A stretch of 64,000 nucleotides of DNA from positions 7,816,056 to 7,880,055 of the forward strand of contig CM039189.1 in assembly GCA_008360975.2 (NCBI GenBank), written 5' to 3'. The notes beneath the pieces were generated by a model. The model worked only from the letters and a program-made list of their open reading frames with translations. It did no database searches and was not told the origin of the DNA. Of the stretch, positions 35,761 through 47,400 are shown in pieces. The position numbers and the translations under genes were made by a program. The stretch's first letter is position 1. Every line of letters begins with the position of its first letter. The DNA is from Lichenostomus cassidix. Taxonomy: Eukaryota > Chordata > Aves > Passeriformes > Meliphagidae.

Positions 35761-38170
35761 TTGCCCTCTGGCAAACATACTGCAGCGTAAATGGAAACAC
35801 ATATGTCAACAAGGAACGTCCTGAGATGGGCTGGAGAGGAAATAGCTTATGTGATGTGAGCTTCTGCTGGGAACCACCTCAGCCTTCTCTGCCCACTCTC
35901 CCACCAGCCTGAAGCACTCCTTTCTGCAGAGGCTGATGCCTTGGGTTCCCCAAACTCAGCCAGGACTGCACCTCCACCCAGCACCGCTGTTGGGATCTGA
36001 GCTCACAGGTCTTCACAGCTACAGCTGCTAGCCCGCTTCACTCAGGTCAAAGGCAGCTTCTTCACAGCTCCTCAAGGTGTAAAAACCTGTGGCATATTCA
36101 CAGGTAGCTTTGCACACTCTTGGACCCAAAAAAGAGCTTCAGAAACAGTTAATAAGCACACACAAAGTGCTCCAGAGCAATTAAGGCTGAGCCCAGCACC
36201 TAAGGAAGTACTTCAGACCAGAATCCTTCATTTCAACACTTGAATTGCATTGGTCAGGACTTGATGCTCCAGAAGCATCTTCTCCTGTAAGCTAAACTCA
36301 CACAAACCATTTTTCCAATTCCACTCAGCTTTTCACATGGTCCAACCATCCAATTACACCTTCAGATATTTTCCAGACCATTTCTGGTGATATTGTTCTT
36401 CCTTCTTCTTTAGCAGAGTCTTTAAGGGAGATGGCAGCAAGGCATCAGTAAGAACCAAGAACATCTTCCACAGACAAGGGAAAATCCTTTGATAAAGAGT
36501 CCAGGAGAAGAGCTACTGCAGGGATAACCATCACTGCTGCCCAAGCCTTTGTGCTGTTCCTTGGGGCTTTCTACACCTTCTGGGCATCCCTAGTTGTCAT
36601 GCCATACTTTAAGGAAGGTCTATACCACAAGTGTGGCCTATGACACCAAAATCTCCAGATACATTGAGCATGCACAACAGGGCTCTGCTTCCTCGCCCAT
36701 TGGGCCTAAACTGCCCAGGGCTTCCAAGGGATGCTCAAGATATGACAAGAGAAGCATCCTGTGTGAAAGTTTTTCCATGCTAAGGATTCAGCCTCTTTGG
36801 CTAATGGGAATTGGGTGTTCTGCTTTCTGTGGCCAGTGGCATAGAGCAAAGTGAAATGACACACTATTTATGCTCAGTTTCCCTTTTTTATGCCCAGCAG
36901 CATATACCAAGTCTAGCTCAACAAGAAGTGTGTCTGGGTCACTGCTTGCCTTGGTGATACCTGATTGCAGTGCAGCTACTTCTGCTGCTGGCTCACATCA
37001 GCCCATGTGAACAGGAACTTCTATCCCTGTGTTAGCACAGCCATAAACAGGATATTGCACAGCCTCAAAGACCCAGCAGGACTGCAGAGGTAAAATATTG
37101 CTACAGTCAAGTCCTTTGGCTACTACAAAGCTACTCTGAGCACCACCAAGGAACTGAAAGCAGGTCTTTCAGCTGTCAAACATTTACTGTGGAGAAGCTG
37201 ACACATGGGACCTTCCACAGCACTAACTCCTTACAAGACACGTTGAATACACAGAACATCATGTGTTGCAGGAGGCTGTTCAGCAGCCGTTTGTCTTTCC
37301 TCACTTGTGCTGTTGTGACTTGCCTCTGAAGTGTTAAGAAACACTTTCCAAATATCCTCCATCACTTTGTCAATACAGATCACTACATGTGTGACCAGGA
37401 TCATTAATGGCTCTATACAAAGACCTTTTGTCTATTAAAAAAGAATCCTTTAAGTATACAGAATCCAAATCTTTGCATTAAGTCATGCTTGAAGACGACA
37501 CAGAGATGAAGGGCTTCCTATAGCTATAAACTCAGAAGATAGATGAAAGTTCAATCACAGACACTGAATCTTTTTGACATTTAAACATTTCCACTCTGAA
37601 ACACATGACAATCCTTCAAACAACCATGTTGTTCTGTTTTTACAAGGACACCAATTAGCCTGTGTTGTTTAGATTGGTAATACTTGCAAAGTATAAACTT
37701 TCCTAACACATGGCAAGTGAAAACAAATAACCTCCATCAGATATGTATTTTCCATGTCAAAAGGGTGAAGGGAAATTAAGTGGCATTTCTATAATAGGCT
37801 GGCTCTAGACTTTTTTTCCCAGAATCCAGAGAAACATTCGAAGGCAGAAGCAGAAATTTACATACTGACCCAAAAATAATTCTTCAGAGAGTACTTTCTC
37901 CCAGTGAGTAGTGTTGCTGTAGCTATGATGGTCTGCAAATAGAGCAATGAGGTTTCTAAACGATGATCTTTTCCCGGATCAGCTGATACAGCTAAAGAAA
38001 ACAAGTTTCGGCCACACAGAGTTTTCTAAATTCTGTTCACAGGAAAGGCGCCTTTCCTCGCACAGCCTTGATGCCAATTCTTGTCCCTCTCCAATCACCA
38101 AAGTTTTCCAACAGTGTTCTCTTGCTTTTCTCTGTGCCACCAACTACCCAAGCACTCCTGAGAGGGTGGC
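35760..38170. other. Non-coding stretch, no gene seen
   Basis: No recognisable repeat or gene. The part from 36560 to 37330 has a more even base composition than its surroundings and could be an old unrecognised insertion, but I could not match it to anything. TATGCTCAGTTTCCC near 36868 recalls MIR but is too short to call. Confidence 0.45.
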
Positions 38171-38292
38171 CTAGAAGCTCAGGAGACCTGGATCCAATTC
38201 CCTTTTGTCACAAGCTGCTTGTAGGACTTTACAAAAGCTACATCACATCTCTCTATCTCTATGCTTATTTTCCTGTCAGGTATAAATCAGAC
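38171..38292 (+). mobile_element. MIR-type SINE remnant
   Basis: TCAGGAGACCTGGATCCAATT, then CCCTTTTGTCACAAGCTGC, then GTAGGACTTTACAAAAGC, CTCTCTATCTCTATGCTTA and TTTTCCTGTCAGGTATAAA reproduce, in order, the MIR/CORE-SINE layout (caggagacctgggttctattcc; tgccac..gctgtgtgaccttgggcaagtcac; ctctctgtgcctcagtttcc; ctgtaaaa). The early GGATCCAATTCC part corresponds to the tRNA-derived B box. The copy is heavily mutated. Confidence 0.75.
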
Positions 38293-38689
38293 TAAGTGTC
38301 CTCTTACCCCAGTGGGTAAGGGGGAACAGGCAGACAGAAGGGTAAAAAAAAGCCGATAAACCACACCAGTGCAGGTTGGTTCTACTTCAGGGAAAAACCA
38401 GCATCACTGGATTTTAAGGCAGTAGATAGATCAGAAATTTCTGTGAAAGGGGAGCTAAACAGCCATTGTATAACCAAGGAGTCTGATAGTCACAAGCAAT
38501 CTATACAAGTCATTTTTAAATAGCCCATTATCTGAGCAGAAAGTACTGATCTCATTTTAGAAACTGTGTATTGTGCTACAGAATTGTTTCAAAGACAGAT
38601 GCACAGAGCTGTTTGTTCAGCATTCTTAGTCCAAACAAACAGTTGCATACTCTTACCTTCAACACAAGTTTCTCATCTTAAGGTTCTGG
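38293..38689. other. Non-coding stretch, no gene seen
   Basis: Plain sequence between the MIR remnant and the next regulatory candidate. No exon or repeat was seen. Confidence 0.55.
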
Positions 38690-38990
38690 CCAAGAAAAAT
38701 ATTTTCCTAGCTAGTTTGTTATGAAAATGTTTGAATAAAAGAAGCAACATCAATAACTTATGTAAAAACTTCAACCTCTAATCAGCTGAGCTTTAATAAG
38801 GTTTGAGATAACGCCACATGCGTTTTGCCAAGAGTATAAAATAATCATAAAATATTATAATTGATGCGCTGTTCTAGTTTATTACTTCTCACAAACGAGA
38901 TAGTTGAATACGTGGAAGAAAACATTTTGGACCTCATGTTAGCATATTGTAATAATTAATAGCCATTATTTGGATTTGGAGAATTTCAGT
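38690..38990. promoter_or_regulatory. Strong candidate conserved non-coding element
   Basis: CTAATCAGCTGAGC, CTTTAATAAGG, ATAACGCCACATGCGTTTTG, ATTATAATTGATGCGC, ACAAACGAGATAG, AATACGTGG and a TAATTA core (38953-38958) occur within 300 bp. CpG retention in AT-rich, non-repetitive sequence together with paired homeodomain cores is typical of a deeply conserved enhancer. There is no open frame. Confidence 0.45.
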
Positions 38991-39057
38991 ATGGGGTTTT
39001 GTTTGTTGGGGTTTTGGCGGGGGAGGGGATTTATTATTTTTACAGCCTGTACAAATT

Positions 39058-39121
39058 TGGCCAAAGACTCAGATCTCTCTGAAATTAAATGAACTATTTA
39101 TGACACAAAAGATTTGGCCCA
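39058..39121. mobile_element. Possible inverted-repeat element scrap
   Basis: GGCCAAAG at 39059-39066 faces TTTGGCCC at 39113-39120, giving a 7-bp perfect terminal inverted repeat around 50 bp of AT-rich sequence. The termini resemble the GGCCAAAT/ATTTGGCC ends of a reptilian palindromic element, but the interior does not match clearly. Confidence 0.28.
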
Positions 39122-39829
39122 TAGAGTTTTGAAAATAGAGATAATAAAGCTTCAGTCCTGCTCAAATTAAACTCTCAAAATAGAGAGTATGAAAAGGGGA
39201 AAAAAATGCCCTAAACTGCAAATAAACCCTTGACAATAAGTTACACCGAATTGTTTCCTTTTTGGAAGGTAGTGAGCTGCAAATAATTGCTAATAAAAGG
39301 TTCACTGTGTTTGGTGAATACAAATCTTTATTTAGTGGCTGCAGAGCAAGTCTTTTTCTTGCTCTCTTGACAGTTTAACTACACGCCAACAATATTTGCT
39401 TAAAGTCTTTGGCTCCATTAATCTCAAACCCTGCTACACAGATTGCCAAAGCTGATGACAAACCCCAGTTAGCATGGATCATCTACTTGCCCATGACAGT
39501 ATTTTTCCCATGACATTAAAAGGATGTTTTTTCCTCCAAAGAGGGCACAAGTCTACTGAATCTCAAGAAGGTTTGAAAGGATAAGTCTATGGCTTAAAGT
39601 GACCAATAAAGATAGCTGGGGACTACATGCAATCAAGGAGGAGGAAGAATACCCTTGCACTCTAATTGGCTTTTTTGTTTGCTCACAGTTGCTTCTAATA
39701 TGGACAAATCTCCATAAGAAAACACAAAATTAGCACCTGTTAGGACAACTTAACCTTCAGGGAGAAAAGCAAACATCCTTGGGTTGTCAAGATTTTGAAA
39801 CAAAGGTTACAAAGGAGGTGATTTTTTTT
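39121..39829. other. Non-coding stretch, no gene seen
   Basis: ATAATAAAGC and AAATTAAACTC strings near 39138-39172 have some regulatory texture. No gene, RNA or repeat was recognised. Confidence 0.5.
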
Positions 39830-39985
39830 TCTGGATGGGTTTAACCCCTTCTTGCAACACAATGCAGCTCATTAACAGAGGTCCAGGACTGATTGTTAGC
39901 ACCCCCTCCTGAAATATGGTACATGAATCAGTGCCATTAAACGTGGGACTAATTAACAATATCATTACACCCGGAGCATCAGATG
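39830..39985. promoter_or_regulatory. Candidate conserved non-coding element
   Basis: GACTGATTGTTAGCACCCCC, GAAATATGGTACATGAATC, CATTAAACGTGGG and a TAATTA core (39950-39955) followed by CAATATCATTACACCCGG form a compact, complex block with retained CpGs. It is non-coding; the role is inferred. Confidence 0.4.
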
Positions 39986-40012
39986 GGGAAGGCACGTGCA
40001 TGTTAAATATGA

Positions 40013-40085
40013 GCAGGGAAACTGAGGCATGGTAGGAAAAATAATTGCTTATCCTCTGCTGCTCACGACTGACAGAATTAAGAAG
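40013..40085 (-). mobile_element. Possible MIR-type SINE scrap
   Basis: GCAGGGAAACTGAGGCATGG followed by ATTGCTTATCC and GCTCACGACTGACAGAATT resembles the reverse complement of MIR (gggaaactgaggcacagag; aagtgacttgcccaagg; tcacacagctgacagag). The first part is good and the rest is loose. Confidence 0.4.
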
Positions 40086-42974
40086 CATTCACCAGTTGTG
40101 TCTGTTATGAGTCCTACAACTTAGAAAAAACAGCTTGAAAGCACAACTCCTTTCACTTTTTTTCTTTTTAAGTCACCCTGAATAAAATGACTGATGGGAA
40201 GCAAACAGGACTGGTCCACTAATGTCTGGGCACTCAGAGTTAGAACATAGGAATAGGGAATTATAAGAGATGCTGTGTCATTCAAAGTAACCCTGCCATT
40301 TAAATCCTAAATTCTGCTGCAGAGGAGCTCACTTTCCTGGTGCCACCCCTTCAGCTGTCAGCCTGGTCTGGAAGGTCCCACTGATCGTGGATAGACACTC
40401 TTACATCCAGTGTGAGCTTACATGTTCTTTTAACAGCTTCTGTTGTTGCTGAGCCATCAGGAGCCTTTCTCCGAGCTCTCTCAGACACCCAGGCTCCCAT
40501 GGTATTTATTCTGTGCCTATGTTCACCTGGCAAGCCATGCTGGGAAGAGGGACACAGGCATTGGCAATGCCCTTCGTCCAGCCCAGCCCTGCAACCACCG
40601 GGAAGCCAAGTGCTCTGCCCTCCCCGTGCAGACAGGCTTCAGAAAAAGGTGCAAGGATGCTTTGTGCCCACTCACTCTGCCGAGTGACACAGAGGTCAGC
40701 TGCCTCTCCAGACAGGAATAGCATCCAGCAATGACTTCTCACTCTTCTTACTCGAGAAAAAAACTTCTCTGAGCCAGAAAATTTAAAGCAAACCCAGCAA
40801 TTAAAAATAAGCTCTGTGTCATTTTTCCTGATTCATCATCAGGTGTTTTTGGCCTAGACCACTGCTGTCTCAAGCTAGTAACCAGGTCACCTGTTGCAGA
40901 AGCCTGTTCCCTGTACAGGCAGGTGCAAAAGTGCAGAATATGGAGAGCAATATAAACGGTCTAATGGAAAAGCTCAGAATAAAAAAAAAAAAGGAAAAAA
41001 AAAACAACTCAGAAGTATTTCCATGTGAAATCCATGGTATTCAGCCACAGCTCTGGACAATGCAAGCAGGGTATGTATTATGTATACCTGGCTAACAATA
41101 GGAGCACCTCCCTCACCCTGCCCTGGCTCATCTTTACAGATAACGATTTGGTTAAGCTAAGGACTTCAGTGAAACTATTCATACAGAAAAGCATAAAGCC
41201 TGCGCAGAACTCTGCAGGATGGTGACCTCGGTGAGTAAATTGAACTAAAGTGATTGTAAATGAGCTAACGTCTTTCACTTAACACTGTCTCCTGTTACTC
41301 TCCAACAGAGGTACCAACCTTTCTCTCAGTGAAATCTTCCACTTCTCTGTCAAAACCACAAGCATCTCCCCATTTTTCTTCACTTTAACCCCAGAGAGGT
41401 TCACACTGTAGCTAACAGCCTCCAAGAGGACTGTAATAAAAATGGAGCGAGTCTTTGTTCTGATTGCAGATTAAAGGGAACAATCTGCAGTACAAATGTA
41501 AAGTAGCTTTCCCATGTTTTCTTTTTCCCCCCCCGTTTGAATAATCAGTATCTGCATGTGAAGGTTCAATGTCACCAAACATGAAGCTTGTGTACAAAAG
41601 CACAAGATCCTTGACTAAAGCACAGCATACTTAACAGCTCAAAAGCAATTGTTGTAAAACTTGATGGAATTGTGCCTGGCAATCATATTTTATTGTCATT
41701 TGTACAGGGAGGCTTCAGCATTTTCTGGGATTTTTTTTTTCTTTTTTACCTTGGGGAAGTGGTGGATGTTTGATGAAGAAACTCGATCTCAGGAGTTCAC
41801 GGCCATATTTACTGTTTGCTCCAGATGTACATATTTTATATAAAATACAACCCCAGGTGTTCAAAAGAGAAACACTTTCCATTTATTCAGGTAAGAATAT
41901 AGCCCAAGGTCATATAAAAGCCTGTCACTGAAGTTTGCACTGACTGAGGTGCAATAAATAAAGGTCCAGCGTTGACCCAGCACTGAATATTTTTGTGCTC
42001 TGTAGGAGCTTTCCCTGTGGGGAGGACTTTCCTACCCCACTGGTACAGAGAAGGGTCAGTACCTGCTGCAGCACCACATACAAAACCTTCCTGTTTGGGT
42101 AACGTTCTCCAGCAGCAACAACCATCACAGAAACACCTCCAGAGCCTGGGACACGTGCATTGCCCTGCCTGAGGCATAAACAAGGGTGATGGGGCAGGTG
42201 GCTGAAACTCTGCAGGCCAACAGAAAAAGGAGGCCTAGGAAAAGCAGAGTTTTGCTCTCCAGATGTAATCGAGCACACCTGGGGATGCAGCACCTCTCAG
42301 CAGAGGGCTTTTTCCCAAGTCCGAGTGTGACAGAAGTAACATCCTGGACAGCAGGCTGCACTCATCCTCTTGCCTCTGCTGAATATGCTCATCACGAGCA
42401 TATGGCAATTTTAAATAGTGTTGTTGGGTTTTTCCCAGTGCTGAGATCCTTCTCTGGACACCAGCTGTTTATGCACATCAGAGTTTTAAAACAGTATTTC
42501 TGGCACTGGGGGGAAAAACCACACTCCTGTGTTTCTTTACCTTAGGTGGAAGAACATATACACACAGGTGATCAACTAAAGTAAACAACTGAAAATATCT
42601 AAAGTCATGTCACTAGAAAGCATTTCTATCTGCCAAGCAATGATTGCACACTGGGACTGCCACATCTCCAGGTTGTCCTTTGCACATTCCTTTCTTCTCC
42701 CTAGAAATTATGATGTGGACCCAACACCACATCAGAAATTTCAGAACATCCTGCAGCCTGAGGAGATAACTGAATTTTTCCTCTCCAGTGCATACACCCT
42801 AATCAATATGATCTGTGTGCATATGTTCCACATGCTGTAAATCCCACCTAGCCAGTACCTGTCAGACATGCTTTTCATGTGGGTATTTCCATACCTGATT
42901 TTCTGCATGGAGCAAAACCTTAGTAATCACTAAGTCACAGCCACCCAGCTGGAAGGGCTCTCCAGGCATCCATG
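40086..42974. other. Non-coding stretch, no gene seen
   Basis: No supported exon or repeat. A-rich runs lie at 40980-41005. The frames of about 90-120 codons near 40412-40740 and 41887-42545 occur on both strands over the same bases and lack domains. Confidence 0.5.
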
Positions 42975-43029
42975 TCCCTCTCTTATATCCTTATATCCCC
43001 TCTCTTATGGCCCTCTCTTATATCCCTCC
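42975..43029. repeat. Imperfect tandem repeat (CCCTCTCTTAT units)
   Basis: CCCTCTCTTATATCC is repeated with variation (CCCTCTCTTATGG, then CCCTCTCTTATATCC) over about 55 bp. It is a small minisatellite that lies 90 bp from a second, unrelated one. Confidence 0.75.
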
Positions 43030-43117
43030 TCACCCCCAAGACCTCTCATGGTTAGATTAAAAACAATAAATTTTTTAAAAAAATACTGAGAGATATCCTA
43101 AATTTCTGTGACTGTCA

Positions 43118-43165
43118 GTGATCCCTCAGTGAATAGTGATCCCTCAGTGAATAATAATCCCTCAG
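43118..43165. repeat. 18-bp minisatellite, about 2.7 copies
   Basis: GTGATCCCTCAGTGAATA occurs at 43118-43135 and, identical, at 43136-43153, followed by a partial third unit (ATAATCCCTCAG) to 43165. The identical neighbours suggest recent expansion. Confidence 0.9.
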
Positions 43166-43311
43166 GTCTAATACTACGTTCAGGTTGCTCCCATTTCCCT
43201 GCACCCCATGGCCTCTCCCTGAGTGGCCAATAACTCTCCAGCCTGGGAGGGCTCTGAAGCAAAGCACAAAGTGAGCATGTGCACATGGACACACATATAC
43301 ACACATTTATT

Positions 43312-43324
43312 TATATATATATAT
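43312..43324. repeat. Short AT dinucleotide repeat
   Basis: A TATATATATATA run flanked by GTGCACAT and ATGTGCAC, so the wider segment 43278-43330 can pair with itself. A simple microsatellite. Confidence 0.8.
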
Positions 43325-46300
43325 GTGCACACAAAAATATATAAAAACCCCCAAGTCTTTGGGGAGAAGAAGGAAGAGGGAAATCCCTCCTTTCATCTCC
43401 ATCTAAATGGGAAGACCTGGTTTGCACTGGAAGTGAGATTTCAGAAACGTAAGGAATGAATGGCCTGCTTTGTCTCCACAGCTTTGATAGATCAGTTCCT
43501 TCAGTGACAGACTTGTTAATCTTTCCAATGTTGCTTTTTCAAAAAAGACAAACACAGTGGATAAATGCGAAGGGCCAACCACATCCCCTCCCATAGGAAG
43601 TCTCGCCACATGGGCAATTCTTCCAAGTAAAGAAAACAGCCCACTTTATTTACAGGGTAAATCATTTTGACTTATCTTGCAGGGGTTTGCTCATAGCAAA
43701 CTGACAGTTTCCCCCTGTTGCACAGTAAATGGCTGACGGGGAAAATGTTTTCCTTCCCACCATGTAGAAACAACCAGCCAGAAGGGGAGGAGGGGTCGAG
43801 GACTTCATTTTTCTAATACTCCATTAATGTTCTCCTTGCTGACAATCACTGCAAAGGCCTGAACTCACCACTCCAGGCAGCTCGAGCAAGAAACCTGAAT
43901 CTCTACAGGGATTTTTAGCTAAGTACATTGACTCAAGTTAGAACTTTTGGTCTTAAAGGGTAAGTTAACCATTAAAATGATTTTCAAGTAAGTACCATTA
44001 CTGTAGGAAAAAAGAAAAAAAAAAGAAAAGAAAAACAAAACCTAAAGTTGCTTCTTTTTCCTTCTGCTTTAATCCTTGCTTGAAAAAAAAGCTATATTTT
44101 TGTTATCTAAAATGACAGGACAACAGGGGTAGAAGCTTTTTAAAGGTGTAATACTCCCAAGCAGATTGTTAATTTTCTTTTTCTTTCATATACAAACAAT
44201 TTTTTTTAATTGTGATCCACTGATCCATTATCTGGGGATTTTTTTTATATGTACAGCCTAAATACAAAACCAAATCTGGAAATAATGCAAATTGCTATTT
44301 TCTTACAGATGAAAGTTTTCAGCTCAGGGATGTGACGAGGGCCAACCTTTGCTTTCTGGAAGTCAGTGTGATCTCAAGACATCACCTTGAAGAAATCATC
44401 CCACTTCTCCCGCTCTGATCCAGGTCACAGCAGTTGCTACCCTAACTTTTTCAGTCCAGCCAACCCTACAAGCACAATTTTCTTGAGCCAAACCATAAAA
44501 CAAAACACCAGTGTTAAAAATACTGAAAACCTTTGTGGAGGTTGGGATTCCTTATGCTCTCAGGTGAGCACCAGGAGCAGCTCCAAGGGCTGATAAAAGC
44601 AGAGCAGGGAGTGTATTGGCAGAAGGTGTGCTCATCACAGGAGGGAAGGACAGGATGAGTCAGGCAGCTCAGAGCAATGCTTAGGTAGGTCTGCTTTGGG
44701 GTTGAAAGAGGAGAGCATTTCTCCCACCACACTTTCACAGGATTTGTAAATGATCCCATTCAGCTAAATTGCGACGAACTGCAAGTGCAAAAGTCAGCCT
44801 TGCCAATTTCAACAGGGATTGTGACAGGATGCAACTATCTGCTGAAGTGTTTTCCACAATAGCAAGCTAAATAAACCATCTAGAATGCCAGTCATCACTC
44901 AAATAACACGGAGAAATCCACCAAGACTGTTAAATGCGCTACACACACACAAAGAGAGCAAGAGCGGCATTTTGCAACCTTAACACAGCAGGTTAAGAGG
45001 TGTGCATGTTTCACATCCCCAGTAATATCTTCTTTAGGAGAGACATCAATCAAGGCTAGACCTCAGGCAAAATCCATGTAATTGCAATGATTTATACCTT
45101 TTGACACTGTGGCCTGCTGACACTGGGAAGACAACGTGCATCGGTGTGTGCTGCAAATATCCACTAACACATTTCTCTGTGTTTCAGGGGTTAGAAATAT
45201 GAAAACATATGTTCTGATTTATAAACTGCAGGTCAAACATGCAGGTGTTAATGGTTTTTTCCCTGAGATTTTCAGCTCCAGCCAGACCTGTGTATGAACA
45301 GCCAATTAAGAAATAGAAAATAGCACAGCCATAATGGTGTTCCCATCATGTCATAGTAACGAAATAGCGCAGCAAAATTAGAAACACAGACATTTCCACC
45401 AGGACTCAACCTCCAGGTAAGAAAACAACTTGGGATCCTGCACAAATCCAACAAATGCTTCTGCTTTGACCCTAAATGGCGTGATTTAAAGTAATAATAA
45501 ATATTTTAAAGACCTTTCCAATTTAAATGGTTGAAAGTTGAAGGTTTTCACTAGTACAGTTAGTTGAATGATTAAAAGTAACTATAACCTTGCTAGTAGT
45601 AAAGAAGGCTGCACAAAGGTTCACATTACCTAATAGGTACATTTTTTCCTTGATTTTTCCCCCCTCCTTTGTTCCAATACTCCCTTTGGGTCCCATCTGC
45701 ACAGGTAAATTTATGATGTTGAGGATTATCCTGAAATATGGGTTCTATCCACAGTGGACTAAAAGCCCAGGCAGGTAAATGCAGCTGATCACAGGATCTT
45801 GTACAGTCCATCTGTCCCCATGACCAGCCTGGTCATGGGCACTGTGACAGCCAAGGACAGCATGGCTTAGGACTCTCTCACTCCTTATTCTGCCACTCTA
45901 CAAGCAAAAGGAGCATTGCATGAGGAGGTCAGTGCAGGGCCAGGATTCATACTCTAATTTTCATCTGTGGGCCCATGAAACACAGCAACAACCACTATAA
46001 GTGCTTTCTTCAGCATGGCCAGAAAGCTACAGAACCCAAGAAGAGCTCAGTGTCCCCATTCTCTAGGGGTAAGAATTCGGGAGTTGTTCTCTAGAGGGTT
46101 TTTCTTCTCTGTCTAGTTTTACTTTGCAACAGGTGGCTCACATCATATAAACACACAACTCTGATACTTATTGGTGTTTTGATGTTTTTTTAAGGCTGGT
46201 TGGTTTTTTGGTTTACACAGAAACCCTGCCCAAAGCTGTCTGAAAAAAAAAAAAATCCATACACCATATTTCCTGTTTTAAAGACTATTTTCCCATCAGG

Positions 46301-46899
46301 TAACATAACTTATAATTAAGCCACAGATTTGTGAAGATGACAAGTCAGTATTTTCTTGAGACCACAGAATTTTTGAAAATTGTTGTTTTAATGGAGATTC
46401 AAACTGGTTTTGGGGGATTATATCAATATATAAATCAGTTACAAATAAAAAAAAAAAGAAAAACTAACTGGCTACATCATTCCCAGCAAGCCTGGCTTTT
46501 AGCAACAGCAACAGAAGACTGTCATTTTCAATCCCAGGAAAACATAATATATGTGGTAGAAGCTGCAACCAAAGAAAGCTAAAGAACATCCTTTAAAAAC
46601 ATTCCAAACATCTTTCTTTTTCATGCCATGAGAGATTTTTTTTTTTCTATTTCTTATTAGGCACTCTGCTATTTTGCTTATAATTCCTCAGGGACTGGTG
46701 ACCTCATGAAGAAAAACAACCAGGACAGAATTAGCCTTTATTTATATATTAATAGTTTTACCTCCAGCAGTGGAAGATATAATTTTGAGTTAAAAATCAT
46801 AATTTGTGAGTGTTTGGATAGCAGCACTCCTGCAAAGTTGTGGTAGCAGGAATTGCTGGGGAAGGCTGAGTTGTGGTTGCCAATCACTGCATTTATTAA
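43325..46899. other. Non-coding stretch, no gene seen
   Basis: An A-rich run lies at 44009-44040 and a 13-A run at 46243-46255. Stretches at 44100-44300 and 44870-45180 (AACACGGAGAAATCC, AAATGCGCTACAC, GTGCATCGGTG) hint at regulatory content but are not strong enough to call. No exon or repeat family was recognised. Confidence 0.5.
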
Positions 46900-47070
46900 T
46901 GATTGGATTTAAAAATTAAGTGTCTACTCCAAAACTGACGAAAGGCAGGAAGATCCTTTGCATTCCCTGGATTTTATATCAAGCCTTAAACATAGAGTAG
47001 AGTCATAGCACAGTGGGGGGAATTTGACGGGGAATGCAAGACCGTAAATCTCGTCCAACGTAAGCTCTCT
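46900..47070. promoter_or_regulatory. Candidate conserved non-coding element
   Basis: GGATTTAAAAATTAAGTGTC, AAACTGACGAAAGG, GAATTTGACGGGG, CAAGACCGTAAATCTCGTCC and AACGTAAGC keep five CpGs in an AT-rich segment of about 170 bp. It is non-coding. Constraint is inferred. Confidence 0.38.
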
Positions 47071-47284
47071 CAATAGCATTAGCAATGGGACAGTTTTGGA
47101 GGTTTTGGGGAGAAGTGGATGACAAAAGCTCCCCTCCCCACCACCGCCAGCCCCCCAGCCAGGATCAGTTCAGAAGGTGACTGATCCTTGTCCTCACCCT
47201 GCCCGGTGAGAGGTCTGGTCCCTCTGCCTCCCTCCCTTCCCAAAACACCCTTGGTGGGGCTGTGAGCAGGAGCTCCCACCCCGA

Positions 47285-47400
47285 GGGCTGGCGAGGCGGT
47301 GAAAAACGATACGAACCGAATGGCAAAATCAATATTTGGTCAGGCTGAGGGGGGACTATCGATTCTTTTCTCATGATATCCATGTCTCCTGCACTTCCTG
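47285..47400. promoter_or_regulatory. Candidate CpG-retaining element
   Basis: GGCGAGGCGG, AAAAACGATACGAACCGAA, ATCAATATTTGG and GGACTATCGATTC hold about seven CpGs in roughly 80 bp without the GC-richness of an island. An open frame on the minus strand (47165-47425) covers it but shows no domain. Deep conservation or an unmethylated regulatory site would explain this. Confidence 0.38.
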
